A DNA stretch of 64,000 nt from the NCBI RefSeq assembly GCF_000149955.1, contig NW_017264845.1:253472-317471 (forward strand). Direction: 5' to 3'. The stretch is from Fusarium oxysporum f. sp. lycopersici 4287. Lineage: Eukaryota; Ascomycota; Sordariomycetes; Hypocreales; Nectriaceae. The notes below the pieces were generated by a model. That model was not told where the DNA came from and did no database searches. It was given only the letters and a program-made list of their open reading frames with translations. The position numbers and the translations under genes are program-made. This document shows, piece after piece, positions 11,134 to 21,596 of the stretch; the stretch's first letter is position 1, and every line of letters begins with the position of its first letter.

Positions 11134-13951
11134 TCTATATAGTACTGGACGGATAGGAATATGAATTCTCCAGCTTCTAGGAATCACAGAGGTTACCCGT
11201 TACGAAAAGTTATGAGCCATTAGAACATCCACTCACGTTACCTGGTGTTTTGTATATCTCGACTCACCGTTGGCATTCAGCGCTGACAAGTACATGGTCT
11301 GCCTCAGGTTTTCATTTGCCTGTTGTCAAGATGCTTCTCCAAAAACTCAAGCCAAGGCCGATAAATCAATGGGCTACCATCTAAATGTAGCCCTACAAAC
11401 AGCGCCGCAAGATTGCTCGGCAAGTGAGAGACGAGACTCCAAAGGCAAATCATCCGATAGAGAGCATTCTGTGACACCGTTAGAATGTGACAGGGGCCCT
11501 TGCTAACAGAGGCACCCCGATCGATCATGAAAGCCGACTCCTATTCTAGATCCTGGCGACCGGAGCCGGAACTTGCCCCGTTGGATGGCAAAGCAACGAA
11601 AAAGATTACCTATCACAATATTACTGTCACTGTGACATTAATGGCGTCAAGAGGCAGTCATGTTTCGGTGGCCTGTGGTAGCATTCTCCCTCCTATGTAC
11701 TCCGTACAACAATGGTGTCACATACCACCACTCGGTTCGTGCGACTGGATGTAAAACATGGCCCGTACTTGACTCCAGTCCTGACAGCATAGCTTAAATA
11801 ACTGTGTCCGAACACGTGACTGTTTGATTTCTTTTCATCAATTCATTGGCTGACTGGTACTATTAATGATCCCTGTGGAGCCAGTTGTCTGACAGATGAC
11901 GACTGCGGGGGAAAAATGTGACGACACACAAGAGTAATGCCAACGTTGACTACACACATATACTAACGCCGTTTACTGTCAAATCATGAATTATTGAAAT
12001 AGGAAGACATTGTATTCCCAACTATTGCATCATTTTGCCGTAATAGGCTTTGTTAAATGCCATGAATGGGTTCGAGGCCCGAGGGGCGATGGCTATAAAA
12101 GATATTCCCTTTTGGCTGCAGTGATCACAAGCGATAGTACCAAGGAGTTCCGACTATTAAATCAAGCAAACAACGGCAATTTAAAATATTACGGCTAAAT
12201 ATAAAACTGGCCAGTCAGTTCGCTATAAGCCAGTTGGCGGTAAGAGACGCTCCTTGCACTATTGTATTTAGCTTAGAACTGATTAATTAAGGTCCTGACT
12301 CGCAAACCTCTGAGACTGTTGGTGTTATTACTGACGTGTTGACGGAGCCTGGCATTCAAGCCGATCGAAATGTCCAAGCCAGCCCTGATTCTCCTCGGTA
12401 CGAGGTAATAGAAGCAAACAATAACCAATGACGTTAGATAGGCAACACTGACGCGCAAGTTTAGATTCAGAATTCGAACACTGGCAAGGTAACTACAGTG
12501 TACGAGGCCAACATTCTCGGTCTATCCGAGTAAAGGCATTAAGAAGTTGGAGGAAGTAAGTAGATAACCGGCATCTCTAGGGGATAGGAATGTAGGAATA
12601 CAAGAATGTAGTTCTAGCCTTCAATGAACTCTGTGGAAGTCCCCTGGATGCCCCCCAACGCGGTGTCCGGCCGAGAATGATTGTGGACCAACCATGACTC
12701 CATATCTACCCTCGAATATGGGATTTAAGGTGGCTGCAGTAGTTATCTGAATTGAGGTATTTTCTTGAGAATGGCAATTTGGTTTTCGCTGTGATGCATC
12801 TATACGCGTCCATTAGAGGACCGATCTTCAATCTCCTTGCCTTCCAAGTGTGCCGATAGATCCAGAGTGTGTTGAGAGCACCAGACCGTACCATATTTGA
12901 TGTCCATTGTGACGTCAAATTGGTACGGAAAATCATTTCACTCGGCAGCACATCATCCGGGAAAATCTATCTAGATCATGAAACAGCTCATCAACTCCCT
13001 GGGGCTACTTCTCGGATGCCCTCGCGACTTTCTATCAAGGTACATAATCAACTTTTTCGTTATCAACAGCAGTGCATCAATGTTTGTTTTCCACTAATCT
13101 AAATACAGATTTATAGAGGTTTTAGGATTAACGTTATATCTGCACAAAAGGAACAAGAAGGCATAATGAGTAGTTTCCAACTCCAACCTAACTGATTGAA
13201 TTCTTTTTGTTGAGAAATGATTGAATTTGGTGATTTGTTTATTCTGAAAGTGAGGCAATGGATGGTGGGTGATGGCCAAAGGTAGGGTTGCCTTGTTATT
13301 TTATGCTCAGAAATAGCTATGCTCAAAGAGTTAATAAAAGTCTACTTTACTTTACACTCTCGAGATTTCCCTTTTTTATTTCTCGTTTTACCTTGACATT
13401 TACTCGGATGTGCCTCAATTGCGAGCAACAACTTCATTAGCAAATACTGATCCTTCATTGGCCTGCGGGTTTTGCTCGCGAGTCTCCGAAAATAAAGATC
13501 CAGGCCTCCGATTTTGGAGGCAGTGTCCTCTGAAAATGGCTACCCTCGACCAGAAGACAAGAATATGACGGGCAATGAGGCCAATGATGGCACCTATGAG
13601 GTAGCCGGCAGGCCGATAACTCATAACATGACCTATGTGGTTCGACTCGCGAATATTCCTCGTGGTATTCTCCCATAAAAGGGTAAAAGTATGAGACTGA
13701 AGACGAACGGTGTACTGCATTAGAAGACATACATATTGTACAGCTCATCTTCCAACACAACGGCCTAGCCACTTCCGAGGATGGTTGCAGAAACAAGTAC
13801 GTGGCACGCCAAATCTTACGTAGATTGGTTAAACAAGGTTAGCTCCCTACTTTTTTATTCGCCGAGGGCAACTGGTCTGCCCAGTCGTCCAAGATTCGAG
13901 CTCCCACACTCTCCCCAGCCCCTTCCTGTTCTGAATCTTTACGCGAAACCC
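11134..13951. other. Long intergenic region, no gene recognised
   Basis: About 2.8 kb with only short frames. A minus-strand frame near 13415-13796 contains a hydrophobic stretch but no recognisable family, and its start codon is not convincing. No TIRs or tandem repeats stood out. The stretch is moderately AT-rich and could hold degraded repeats. Confidence 0.4.
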
Positions 13952-15685
13952 TCAGAATCTCGAAATATCGCGGCCAAAAAGCCAAGTCATAATCCAGTGA
14001 ACCAGAACCATGATCTTATTTCTTATGCTCATGCTTCGGGTAATATAAGCGCCCCTCCAGAGGACCCAGGCGAGCCTACCCGTCAGGCCTTCGGACGAAC
14101 TTTGGGCTATGGCACGCCAGCTGCCAATGTAGGCGATTGTGCCGAGATTGAGGAAAACGAAGGGCTTTGATTTGTTACCAACGGCTTCGCAGGAGCCATA
14201 CTTATTCAGGGCCTTAGCCAGGTATTTGGCCTGCTGTGAGGCGACCTGTGCGGTGGCGGGGAGCGCCTCGCGCTCCATGACGGCGCAGTCGCCTATGGCG
14301 TAGACTTCGGGGAGGATGTCGTTGGGGGCACTGTGGCCGCTCTTGGAGTCGATGGCTTGGGCAGACCCAGTGGCGACGCGGACACGGAGGTGATCATCGA
14401 CGACAAGACCGCCGCTCTTCTCGGCCTTGACAATGTGCCAGGTCTGCTGCTTACACAGCTGCTGTTCCTCTGGGGTGACGGGGGCGCGGATATCCTGTTC
14501 GACAAGCCTGGCAACTAGGGGATTCTGCATCAGACCCGTACTCCAAACAACAATCCCGGCGCCAACCTCATCGTCGTACTCTTGGATCTTGATCTTGAGG
14601 CCACCCTTGCCATCCTCATCCGGACGGATTCTCTGGAGGTGATGCTGAGTCTTTATATGGATGCCCTGGCGGCGGAAGGTGTCGATGGTGTAGGAGGATA
14701 GCTTCTTGTCGAACATGGGCAGAATCTTGGGTGCAATGTCGTAGACGGTGATGCGAACAAATGGCATGAGGTCAGGGTAGATGCGAGCGAGGTCATCGTG
14801 GATGAGGTCGTGAAGCTCAGCGGCAAACTCTATGCCCGTGGGACCGCCGCCGACGACGGCAAAATGGAGCAGCTTGCGGCACTGCTCGTCGGTCGTGGAA
14901 GGGAGTTCCGCGCGCTCAAAGCACTGTAGGATGCGAAGGCGGATGGAGCGGGCGTCGCCGACGTCGCGGAGGAAGTTTGCATGCTCACGAACACCGGGAA
15001 TGCCAAAGGTCTGGGAGTAGGCCCCGACGGCGAAGATGAGTTTGTCATAGGGGACCGTGATCATCTCACCCTTACCCTTGGTGAGAGTCTCCTTGACGGA
15101 GCCGGAGGAAGGGGTTTGAATAACGGACACGGCTGAGGAGCCACTGTCTCTGCCATCATTGTGCGGCGATGATTGAGTGGCGGGTGGAAGTGTGCGAGAG
15201 TTGATCTCGTCAGCATCTGGGTTCGTCTCGACACGGATGGTCCTGCTGGTAAAGTCGACATCATCGGCCCAGCCTTGGTGGAAGCGATCCGGCTGCAGGC
15301 GGCGAAGGGGCTCGAGGATGGAGCGGAATTCGAGAGTGCCGACTGAAGTGGATGCCAGTAGCGGAGTGAAAACAAAGTAGGAGCGCGGCGAGATGATGAT
15401 GCGCTCGTACTTGGCGGGGTCAAGATTGCGGACCAGCGCGTAGCCAGCCCAGCCGGACCCCAGGACGACGACCCTCTCACGCTTTTTGCGCCCTTCTGTG
15501 TATGTTGTTGCCTTTATTTCGGAGTTGTCGGTCGTTCCTTGAGTGTGCTGTGGGGTATTTGCGGGCCTAGCGGCCATTGATAGAGAGGTAGAAGAGGCAA
15601 CAGCAACGTCTCGGCAAATGAGAAATCGAGAACGAGGGCGGCCCAAGCTCTGCCAGAAGCTCCTGATCAACCTCGAAGACGCCAT
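13952..15685 (-). CDS. Alternative (type II) NADH dehydrogenase, mitochondrial
   Basis: A single exon of 577 residues. The protein transfers electrons from NADH to ubiquinone without proton pumping, at the inner mitochondrial membrane. The basic, Ser-rich N-terminus (MASSRLIRSFWQSLGRPRS) fits a mitochondrial presequence. The FAD-binding GSGWAG motif lies at about residues 76-81, and the NADH-binding motif VVGGGPTGIEFAAEL near residue 285. VYAIGDCAV binds FAD, and the tail ends with a hydrophobic-aromatic membrane anchor (VLVHWIMTWLFGRDISRF). A Ser/Gly-rich insertion around residue 170-190 is common in fungal members. No EF-hand is visible. The ATG at 15685 was preferred because the codon opening the frame at 15706 is TTG. 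Internal (NDI) versus external (NDE) facing cannot be decided. Confidence 0.92.
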   Translation of the reverse strand: MASSRLIRSFWQSLGRPRSRFLICRDVAVASSTSLSMAARPANTPQHTQGTTDNSEIKATTYTEGRKKRERVVVLGSGWAGYALVRNLDPAKYERIIISPRSYFVFTPLLASTSVGTLEFRSILEPLRRLQPDRFHQGWADDVDFTSRTIRVETNPDADEINSRTLPPATQSSPHNDGRDSGSSAVSVIQTPSSGSVKETLTKGKGEMITVPYDKLIFAVGAYSQTFGIPGVREHANFLRDVGDARSIRLRILQCFERAELPSTTDEQCRKLLHFAVVGGGPTGIEFAAELHDLIHDDLARIYPDLMPFVRITVYDIAPKILPMFDKKLSSYTIDTFRRQGIHIKTQHHLQRIRPDEDGKGGLKIKIQEYDDEVGAGIVVWSTGLMQNPLVARLVEQDIRAPVTPEEQQLCKQQTWHIVKAEKSGGLVVDDHLRVRVATGSAQAIDSKSGHSAPNDILPEVYAIGDCAVMEREALPATAQVASQQAKYLAKALNKYGSCEAVGNKSKPFVFLNLGTIAYIGSWRAIAQSSSEGLTGRLAWVLWRGAYITRSMSIRNKIMVLVHWIMTWLFGRDISRF

Positions 15686-15974
15686 ATCATCTGTGGATCT
15701 GATCAACTGAACTGTAATATTTGATGTTCGTTGAAGGTGATTAAGAGAAGAAAAATGGAGGGAGTCGAGAAAGCCTGGAAGACTTTCGACAGTATGAACC
15801 TACACTGACGTCATATGGACCAAACCCGGGCCTGAACCTACGCACTCCTATATTATGTCTTGGAATTTACTTACAAGCTAATTAATTAATCAGTATTAGT
15901 AACGGCCTTATCAGTCAGTACAGCTTGTTGAGAAGGCTGGTCGCGTTGGGCTAGACTACTCCTTTAACAGCTTC

Positions 15975-17132
15975 CAGACCTTATGCAATCGGCCTCAAGA
16001 GCTTGAACGCCTTCTCTATGGCTGGCACATTGTACGACTGAAGGTAGAGCGGGAATCGGGGATTGACGTAACTGTCCTTCTGGCAAGGTGGTGACCTGAG
16101 ACTAATGCCAGTCCATCCAGGCATGTCGTTATAGTCTCTGGCGATGGGCTTAATAGAGGGAGGTCTAATATCGCGGAAGAGGTTCGTGATGGCGGGATCG
16201 ATGGTCCTGACTCCTTTTTGGATGATATAGAAGAGAATGATGGGCTTAGTCTGTTAGAAACGGTTATGTTTATTCGTTCTGGATACTCACGTTATTGGGA
16301 TTAGCATTAGCGTTTTTGAGCCAGTATGGCCAATTAATCACACCGACAGGCTGCTTCTGAAAAAGATGCTTGTTAGCAGCTTGATAAACCTCCCCGGCTT
16401 GCTCACCACTGAAGATAAAGGCCTTAATTGCCTAGTTGCAGTGCTTAATGTTGTAGATCTTGGCAGTAACTAAAATTGCAATGCTAAAGTTGTAACTAGC
16501 TCCCTTTATGGCCTAGAAGAGGTTAAACTTCTAGTCGACTATCTTGAAAGACCTATTGGTGAGGATGACGTTTATGGTGAGAATCTGATCCGCAATGATT
16601 CTATAGTGACCCTGGAGCCAACCACAGCTACCTCCGAGAGTAGGTCCCATGTAGCTAATGCATTTATAGGTTCTGGTCACTGCAGCTGTAAGCACCACGT
16701 ATTTAACCGATTGAAGCTGACGTACCTGTCTGCTTTAGCAGCGTAGAAGGTATCGGTAACCTTCTTGGATACCGTTCTGCCACTAAATTTGACCGTCTTT
16801 CTATTGGGGAAGATCTTCATGTCGTTGAGCTGATTGAGGTAAATCTCGATACTGTGGTCTATTTGACTGAGGGTGGTCATTGCTCTGTGGACGGTGTTGA
16901 ACACGAGGAAGGGCACGGCTTTCTTATTGGCGAACTTGACCTGAGAGGATACATCAACACCTGCGCTGCAGCCTAAACAAGGTCTGACACTCACTATCTC
17001 GGCAAACAGTGAAGGAAATAGTGTGGCCATAACTAAGTCGATGACGATATCATATTTAATATCGTATTGCTTGCACGGTACTTTTATAACGTGCAGTGCA
17101 AGTAATATCAGAAGCCGTATAATACAGTGCAT
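15975..17132 (-). pseudogene. FAD-linked oxidoreductase (BBE/PCMH type), RIP-degraded
   Basis: Read on the minus strand, the region keeps the order of a fungal secreted FAD-dependent oxidase. It opens with a hydrophobic leader, then the motif around FAEIVSVRPC, VKFANKKAVPFLVFNT, IEIYLNQLNDMKI, the MGPTLGG block and IADQILTINVIL. The far end has GVRTIDPAI, DYNDMPGWTG and PRFPLYLQSYN. Many glycines of the FAD-binding loops are replaced by Arg or Ser (GGA to AGA type changes), and TAG stops interrupt the frame. These are G:C to A:T changes as left by RIP. The first 151 codons remain open, after which the frame must cross a possible intron and stops. The C-terminus is missing beyond about 15975. 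Confidence 0.7.
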
Positions 17133-17394
17133 AGTCGTTTAAATATTGTGCAAGTACTATACAATATAAGCAATATAAGGTTTTTTTTTATATATAAAGT
17201 ATTATAAAGATCTTAATTTAAAAGACCATTTACTAATAAAATGTAATCCAGTTAGGCTGTTAATCTGCACTTAGCTAATACTATCTATATCCTGGAAACC
17301 AGACTGGGGTACACGGACCAAGATTTTCTGTATTCAAACCCATTTAAATATCAGGCAGCAATAGGCTAAGGAGACTTCGGCTACATTAATTAAG

Positions 17395-18050
17395 AAAATA
17401 GCGCACCCCCGCCGCCCTTCCTTCATCTACTGTCATTACCCCTCTTTTCTGCAGTCGGGTCCTTCTTGCCCTCCGGCGCCGGCTTAGTACCTCATTTGCC
17501 TGTTGAAGGTCTTAGACCTGACCCTGTAATAAGGTAACCTCATGCATAACTGCCTTTGTTCCCTTTGAAAGAGACTTCAGAGCGCCTAGGATTGACTCTG
17601 GGGAGCTGCTCTGATGCGTGATAATTCGTCTTTCAATATATTCAGACTGAGACCCAGCCTTAAGCACGGTCTTTGGGGTCTTTGAGACCTAAGGTATTGA
17701 CGGGCTAGCCACCTCCTCAACTGGCGTTGGAGTCCGTTGCTGCATATTAAGCTTTGAGACCACATTATCCGCATTAAGAGGAACAAGCCTAGCTCCTCTA
17801 AAGGCCGACTTGATATTTCTTTCTGTCATAGTGGCTTAAAATGCGGCATAAAAGGCCGGAAAGAACTCAGTCTTTGGAACATAGGTTATAGAGCATCTGA
17901 TCGAAGGCTCTATTTCTTAACCATAAGTAATCTTAAGTATGCTAAAGCACCTGATATTAAGGGGCTGAAGTAGATAAGATAAATAAGGCGGCATATAAAG
18001 CCTAATAATCTTATTTTCCTTGCAATATCTTTTAAAGTTGATCAAGTAGT
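17395..18050 (-). pseudogene. pogo/Fot1-type transposase C-terminal remnant
   Basis: The minus strand aligns with the 3' half of the pogo element at 27117-28772. Shared blocks include the SKLNMQQRTPTP-like stretch, VSKTPKT, SQSEY, the SSPES block, and further upstream the region around the LLQPLD motif. Stop codons and AT-biased changes are scattered through it. It lies directly beside the RIP-degraded oxidoreductase and the LINE fragment, in the most AT-rich part of the window. Confidence 0.65.
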
Positions 18051-18104
18051 GCCCACAAATCAAATGCAATCAAACAAATTGCCAAACAAATCAAACAAAT
18101 ATCC

Positions 18105-18870
18105 CAAAATCTTATTTCAAATCAAACAAATAAATAGGAAAACTTGGATTTGAAATGACATTTGATATATTTGATACAAGATATGAGGTTGGAGATATGA
18201 TCAGTTACGCTGATGAGCGTCTCTGCGGATTACCCGGAACCCGATGAATGCTAGAAGCTGCCGAGTGGGCCTCAACCTTCCTTTGTCATCACACTTTCTT
18301 GGCATACAAGTGTTAAGGAAGTGGCCTTGTCTACACCTAAATCCTTCACAAGTGCACAACAGGCGCCTCAATTTGCGCTTTGCGCAGCCGCAAGCCGCGG
18401 CGATGGCTTCGTCTACGACGAACCCGCCCGCTGCTCCGGACCCCTTCGATTGGGGGATCCACACTCCCGCCAATCTGAACCGAGGAGCCCGTGCAGCCCT
18501 CTTGCAGAACAGCCCTGCGGCCGTCAACGGCACCATTGGTGTTTCACCCGGTCCCAGGCGGATGGCTCAGACACCATCCTCACCACTCATCGCCGCCACA
18601 ACTGCTGCAGCTACGGAAGGAGCTGCACGCGCCAGCCCGTCATGGGTTTTTGAACCGCAGCCAATCTCTATCATTGAGTCAGCCAACGATCTCGAGCGAA
18701 AACACATGGAAGAATATAACACTAAGCTGATGGTTTTTCAGGCCTTTTGTGCCAAGTTTGAAGAAGCGGCCCAGCAATTCGCCACCGGACCGCAATGACG
18801 TTTCGCTCAGCAATTTGCCGATAGTTTCCTCGCCATTTGGAAAAGGCTCGAATTTGGTGCTGCGGTCTGT
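18105..18870 (+). mobile_element. LINE 5' fragment (same family as 58866-62590)
   Basis: The start shares the block AAAATCTTATTTCAAATCAA and its continuation with 58866 onward, and the two copies stay alignable through ORF1 codons. It contains ORF1 residues 1-131 (ATG at 18403). The stop at 18796-18798 is TGA where the other copy reads CGA. It loses similarity around 18840-18870. A copy that keeps the 5' end and lacks the 3' end is unusual for a LINE and implies later deletion or insertion. Confidence 0.7.
18403..18798 (+). pseudogene. LINE ORF1 N-terminal fragment
   Basis: Residues 1-131 of a gag-like protein: a Pro/Ala-rich start (MASSTTNPPAAPDPFDW), then the motifs LNRGARAALLQNSPAAVNG and ISIIESANDLER, which recur in the copy at 59108. 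The stop at the end is a CGA-to-TGA type change. The frame continues beyond it as RFAQQFADSF in both copies, so the ORF was longer. Confidence 0.7.
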
Positions 18871-19008
18871 TTCGGCCGGGAAAACAGCTGCCCGGGTCGG
18901 GTCATTTGGGCGTATACAGCGACTATGATCTCCTTTAATAAAGCTACTGTCATCATAGGTGTTGATAACATGTATCTCTTCTAGAATTGGTGGAGAATTC
19001 ATTGATTA

Positions 19009-19416
19009 ACGTCCCCCACCCGTGAGTGCAACATACCAGCGAGTGCAACACGATACTGTACAGCTAAAAATAAACTACCCTAGATACTTCAAGTCTACCA
19101 AAACATTATTTCGCCTTTCAAAAGCATTATTTTTTGGTTTAGTATACATAAAAGTAGATGTAACCTTTTTTTCTATATATTTAAACTAATTGGATAATAA
19201 AATACAGGGAGGTACACAGTGCTAATACACTTTTTCTCAATAACATCACAAATAAGTATGGAAACCTTTTTTAAAAAATTATGTTTAATAGCTGATAATA
19301 TGGTCACAATATGTATAAGGTTTCTTCTGTTTTGAGCTAGACGCGGAGTTCTGAGAATTATTTGTAAATCTAGATTCTTATACCCTGGTTTTGTTGCACT
19401 CACGGGTGCGGGACGT
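19009..19416. mobile_element. pogo-like MITE, 408 bp
   Basis: The ends are imperfect inverted repeats of about 26 bp, left ACGTCCCCCACCCGTGAGTG and right the reverse complement of ACGTCCCGCACCCGTGAGTG, both followed by CAACA. The left end has an inner repeat, GTGAGTGCAACA then GCGAGTGCAACA, echoing the doubled GCGAGTGTCAC of the pogo element at 27019. The left flank is TA and the right is TG, a possible mutated TA duplication. There is no coding capacity. Confidence 0.65.
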
Positions 19417-20302
19417 TGCTTCAAAATAATTTGTATGGTGTTTTGGCCGAAATTGCTTCATTGAACTAACTTTCCGTACCACGCTTTGTATTATCGTCAT
19501 GACCGGGGTTATATGGGGCGGGGCACGGGATTGAGCTCGTCACCAATGGAATATCTTTTCGTCCCTGCAGGGGTATGGGTTATTTGACTTCGTTACAAAT
19601 CCCATTGTTCTACAATGGGGGGCAATAAGTTTGAATACCGGGCGTGTATCTTTTTAAGCTGCTAGCTTCTTTTAGGTAAGTCCGTGCGTATATATTAGCC
19701 TCACACGCAGCTTTTAATCATACTGATTGGCTGTCTTAAGCCTTTAAGTGGGACCAGAAGTCTGCTGAGACTTAAACAAGCTAAACAGGGGGTGCCAGTA
19801 CATCAAAAGGTATTCAAACTTATTGTCCGCCACTGTATCCCCCATCTAACATGGGTGCAGTTGATCCTCGACCCTGTCATTCCTTAGTCATTATTATTGT
19901 ACAGTTGGGCTTGTGCGAAAAGGGGAGGATCGGTGACGAGGCAAGGGGAGCACTTTTCAAAAAAAAAGTGGGAAGATCTTTGTGGCAGCTGTCAGAAGTA
20001 AAGAAGCTACATAATAGGCAAAGATACTCGAGCGGCATGTCGATAGCTCTTTGCCGGTACAGTAACCGTTGCTCTGCATCTCAATGAGTATCGCGAGAGG
20101 AGTAGAGAGCCGTGCTCCAATAACATGGCGTCATCCTGGACACTCGGCAACCGGCAATTGCGCCCACGCGAAAAACAGTTTTCCAGTGGGAGATTAACAT
20201 GTACTCTGTCCTGATCTGCCGATGCGTATTGATGACCAGAGCCGAAGAAATTACAGGATGTGGTGGAGAGGTGCTAGCGTCTCACCACTCCAAAATAAGA
20301 TA
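19417..20302. other. Repeat-bearing intergenic DNA
   Basis: Apart from the 223-bp MITE at 19613-19835, no gene or repeat was recognised here. Confidence 0.4.
19613..19835. mobile_element. Tc1/mariner-type MITE, 223 bp
   Basis: Terminal inverted repeats of 27 bp differ at three positions (left starts CAATGGGGGGCAATAAGTTT, right starts CAGTGGCGGACAATAAGTTT when read inward), both followed by GAATACC. Both ends are flanked by TA, the mariner target duplication. Non-coding. Confidence 0.75.
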
Positions 20303-20493
20303 TGTAGATTGGCGGCTGGGAATGGGCTCCACTTTTATCACAATATTGTTCTTGTATCCAGAACAGAAGGGGGAATTGAACCAACCCCTCCCTGACAGAC
20401 TGATCAAAGAATCAAGTCGACAATCAATAACATCACCACATTCTGGTCCACACTATGATACACTCACCCCATCGTATTCGTGCGTATCTAACA
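20303..20493. repeat. LTR-like repeat, copy 1
   Basis: About 190 bp, running from TGTAGATTGG to GTATCTAACA (TG...CA ends). A second copy with small indels lies at 41130-41310. No 5-bp target duplication is visible, so the solo-LTR reading is tentative. Confidence 0.5.
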
Positions 20494-20567
20494 GGTACAA
20501 GGTATAAGGGTTACATTGCGTTTCTGGTGGTTATTCTTGAGTAGGGAACAGAGGGCTTGGAAGAGAA

Positions 20568-21288
20568 CAGTGATCGGAATGGTCTGGTCTGGACCCCTAG
20601 ACCAGACCAGACCAGACCAGTTGCTTACATAACAACCGGTCCGACCAGACCGGTCCGACCAACAAGACCGCCAAGAAATGAGGCTGAAGCAAAATAAAGA
20701 GGAAAGGAAGTATATTTGTCTACTTTACATTGATCTTACTGTCGTCATTCTTATTATCTTAGCTCTCACCATCATCCTCAACAGAGTCATAGCGAGACAG
20801 CCAGTACACAATAGCCTCATCGAAGCTTACCTCACCGTCATGGAGTTGGTCGGTAGAAATGTATTGCTCATACAGATCAGCTGCAGAGGCGGGACCGAAA
20901 TCACGGCAGGGCAGGGGAGGGTGTAAGAGACGTTGACGATAACTATTGTAGCCAATAGGGATGGCAGAATTCGAGCTGCAGACTTTATTACCAACAATAA
21001 CATATAGTTAAACAGGTTGTTGCACACTATGTTAAGCAATTATTCCCACGTATTGCCTAACAAAAGACAATTGCCCGTGTTATAAAATAAGGCAGAGAAC
21101 CTTAGAGGAAAAAGCAGAAAAGACCTGTTCTAACTATGTTGGTCTAAAATGCAGCCACTAGCCGCCATTTGCCTCTTAGCTTAATCTATTTATAGCAGTT
21201 AATGGTCGGACCGGTCGGACCGGTCCGACCATGGTCTCCAGAAATCACCAAACCGAGACCGAGACAGACCAGACCATTCCGATCACTG
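20568..21288. mobile_element. Non-autonomous hAT-like element, 721 bp
   Basis: The ends are inverted repeats (CAGTGATCGGAATGGTCTGG read inward on both sides, then TCTG). CAGTG ends are typical of hAT elements. Just inside each end are clustered motifs: CCAGA repeats and the palindrome-rich GGTCCGACC/GGTCGGACC. Such subterminal arrays are usual transposase-binding regions in hATs. An 8-bp target duplication was not found. The internal 82-codon frame has no family signature. Confidence 0.65.
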
Positions 21289-21467
21289 TTCCCGTATCAG
21301 CCAGCACTGACCTTGTTCCCTGAAACAGCCATTCATCATGGATCTACTCAGTAGATGTCATCATAGCAACACCATTAGACTGTTTCACCAGCCTCAGACT
21401 GTAAAAGGCATAAAGAGTGCGAGGTCGTGAAGAGCGAGATCAAAGCAGGAATTTATTACTAACACGA

Positions 21468-21503
21468 AGGTTTATTTCCAGGTTTATTTCCAGGTTTATT
21501 TCC
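21468..21503 (+). repeat. Three tandem 12-bp repeats
   Basis: Three perfect copies of AGGTTTATTTCC in tandem. It lies about 90 bp beyond the stop codon of the nuclease-like gene that ends at 21597. Confidence 0.85.
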
Positions 21504-21596
21504 AGAGTTTCGGCTCTGATTATCCCAAAGTCGAGTCACATTGTGAACGGAGCAACATCTGTAATTATCTGCTATATGTTTGCTTCAATACTAGCT

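Noticed and set aside
13415..13796. Minus-strand frame with a hydrophobic stretch near the NADH dehydrogenase gene
   Set aside because: No recognisable family, and alternative frames look equally plausible, so it is not supported as a gene.
14293..15480. Several frames overlapping the NADH dehydrogenase gene
   Set aside because: They are by-products of the GC-rich coding sequence in other frames.
20678..20926. 82-codon frame inside the hAT-like element
   Set aside because: No family motif, and the hydrophobic composition looks accidental in AT-rich DNA.
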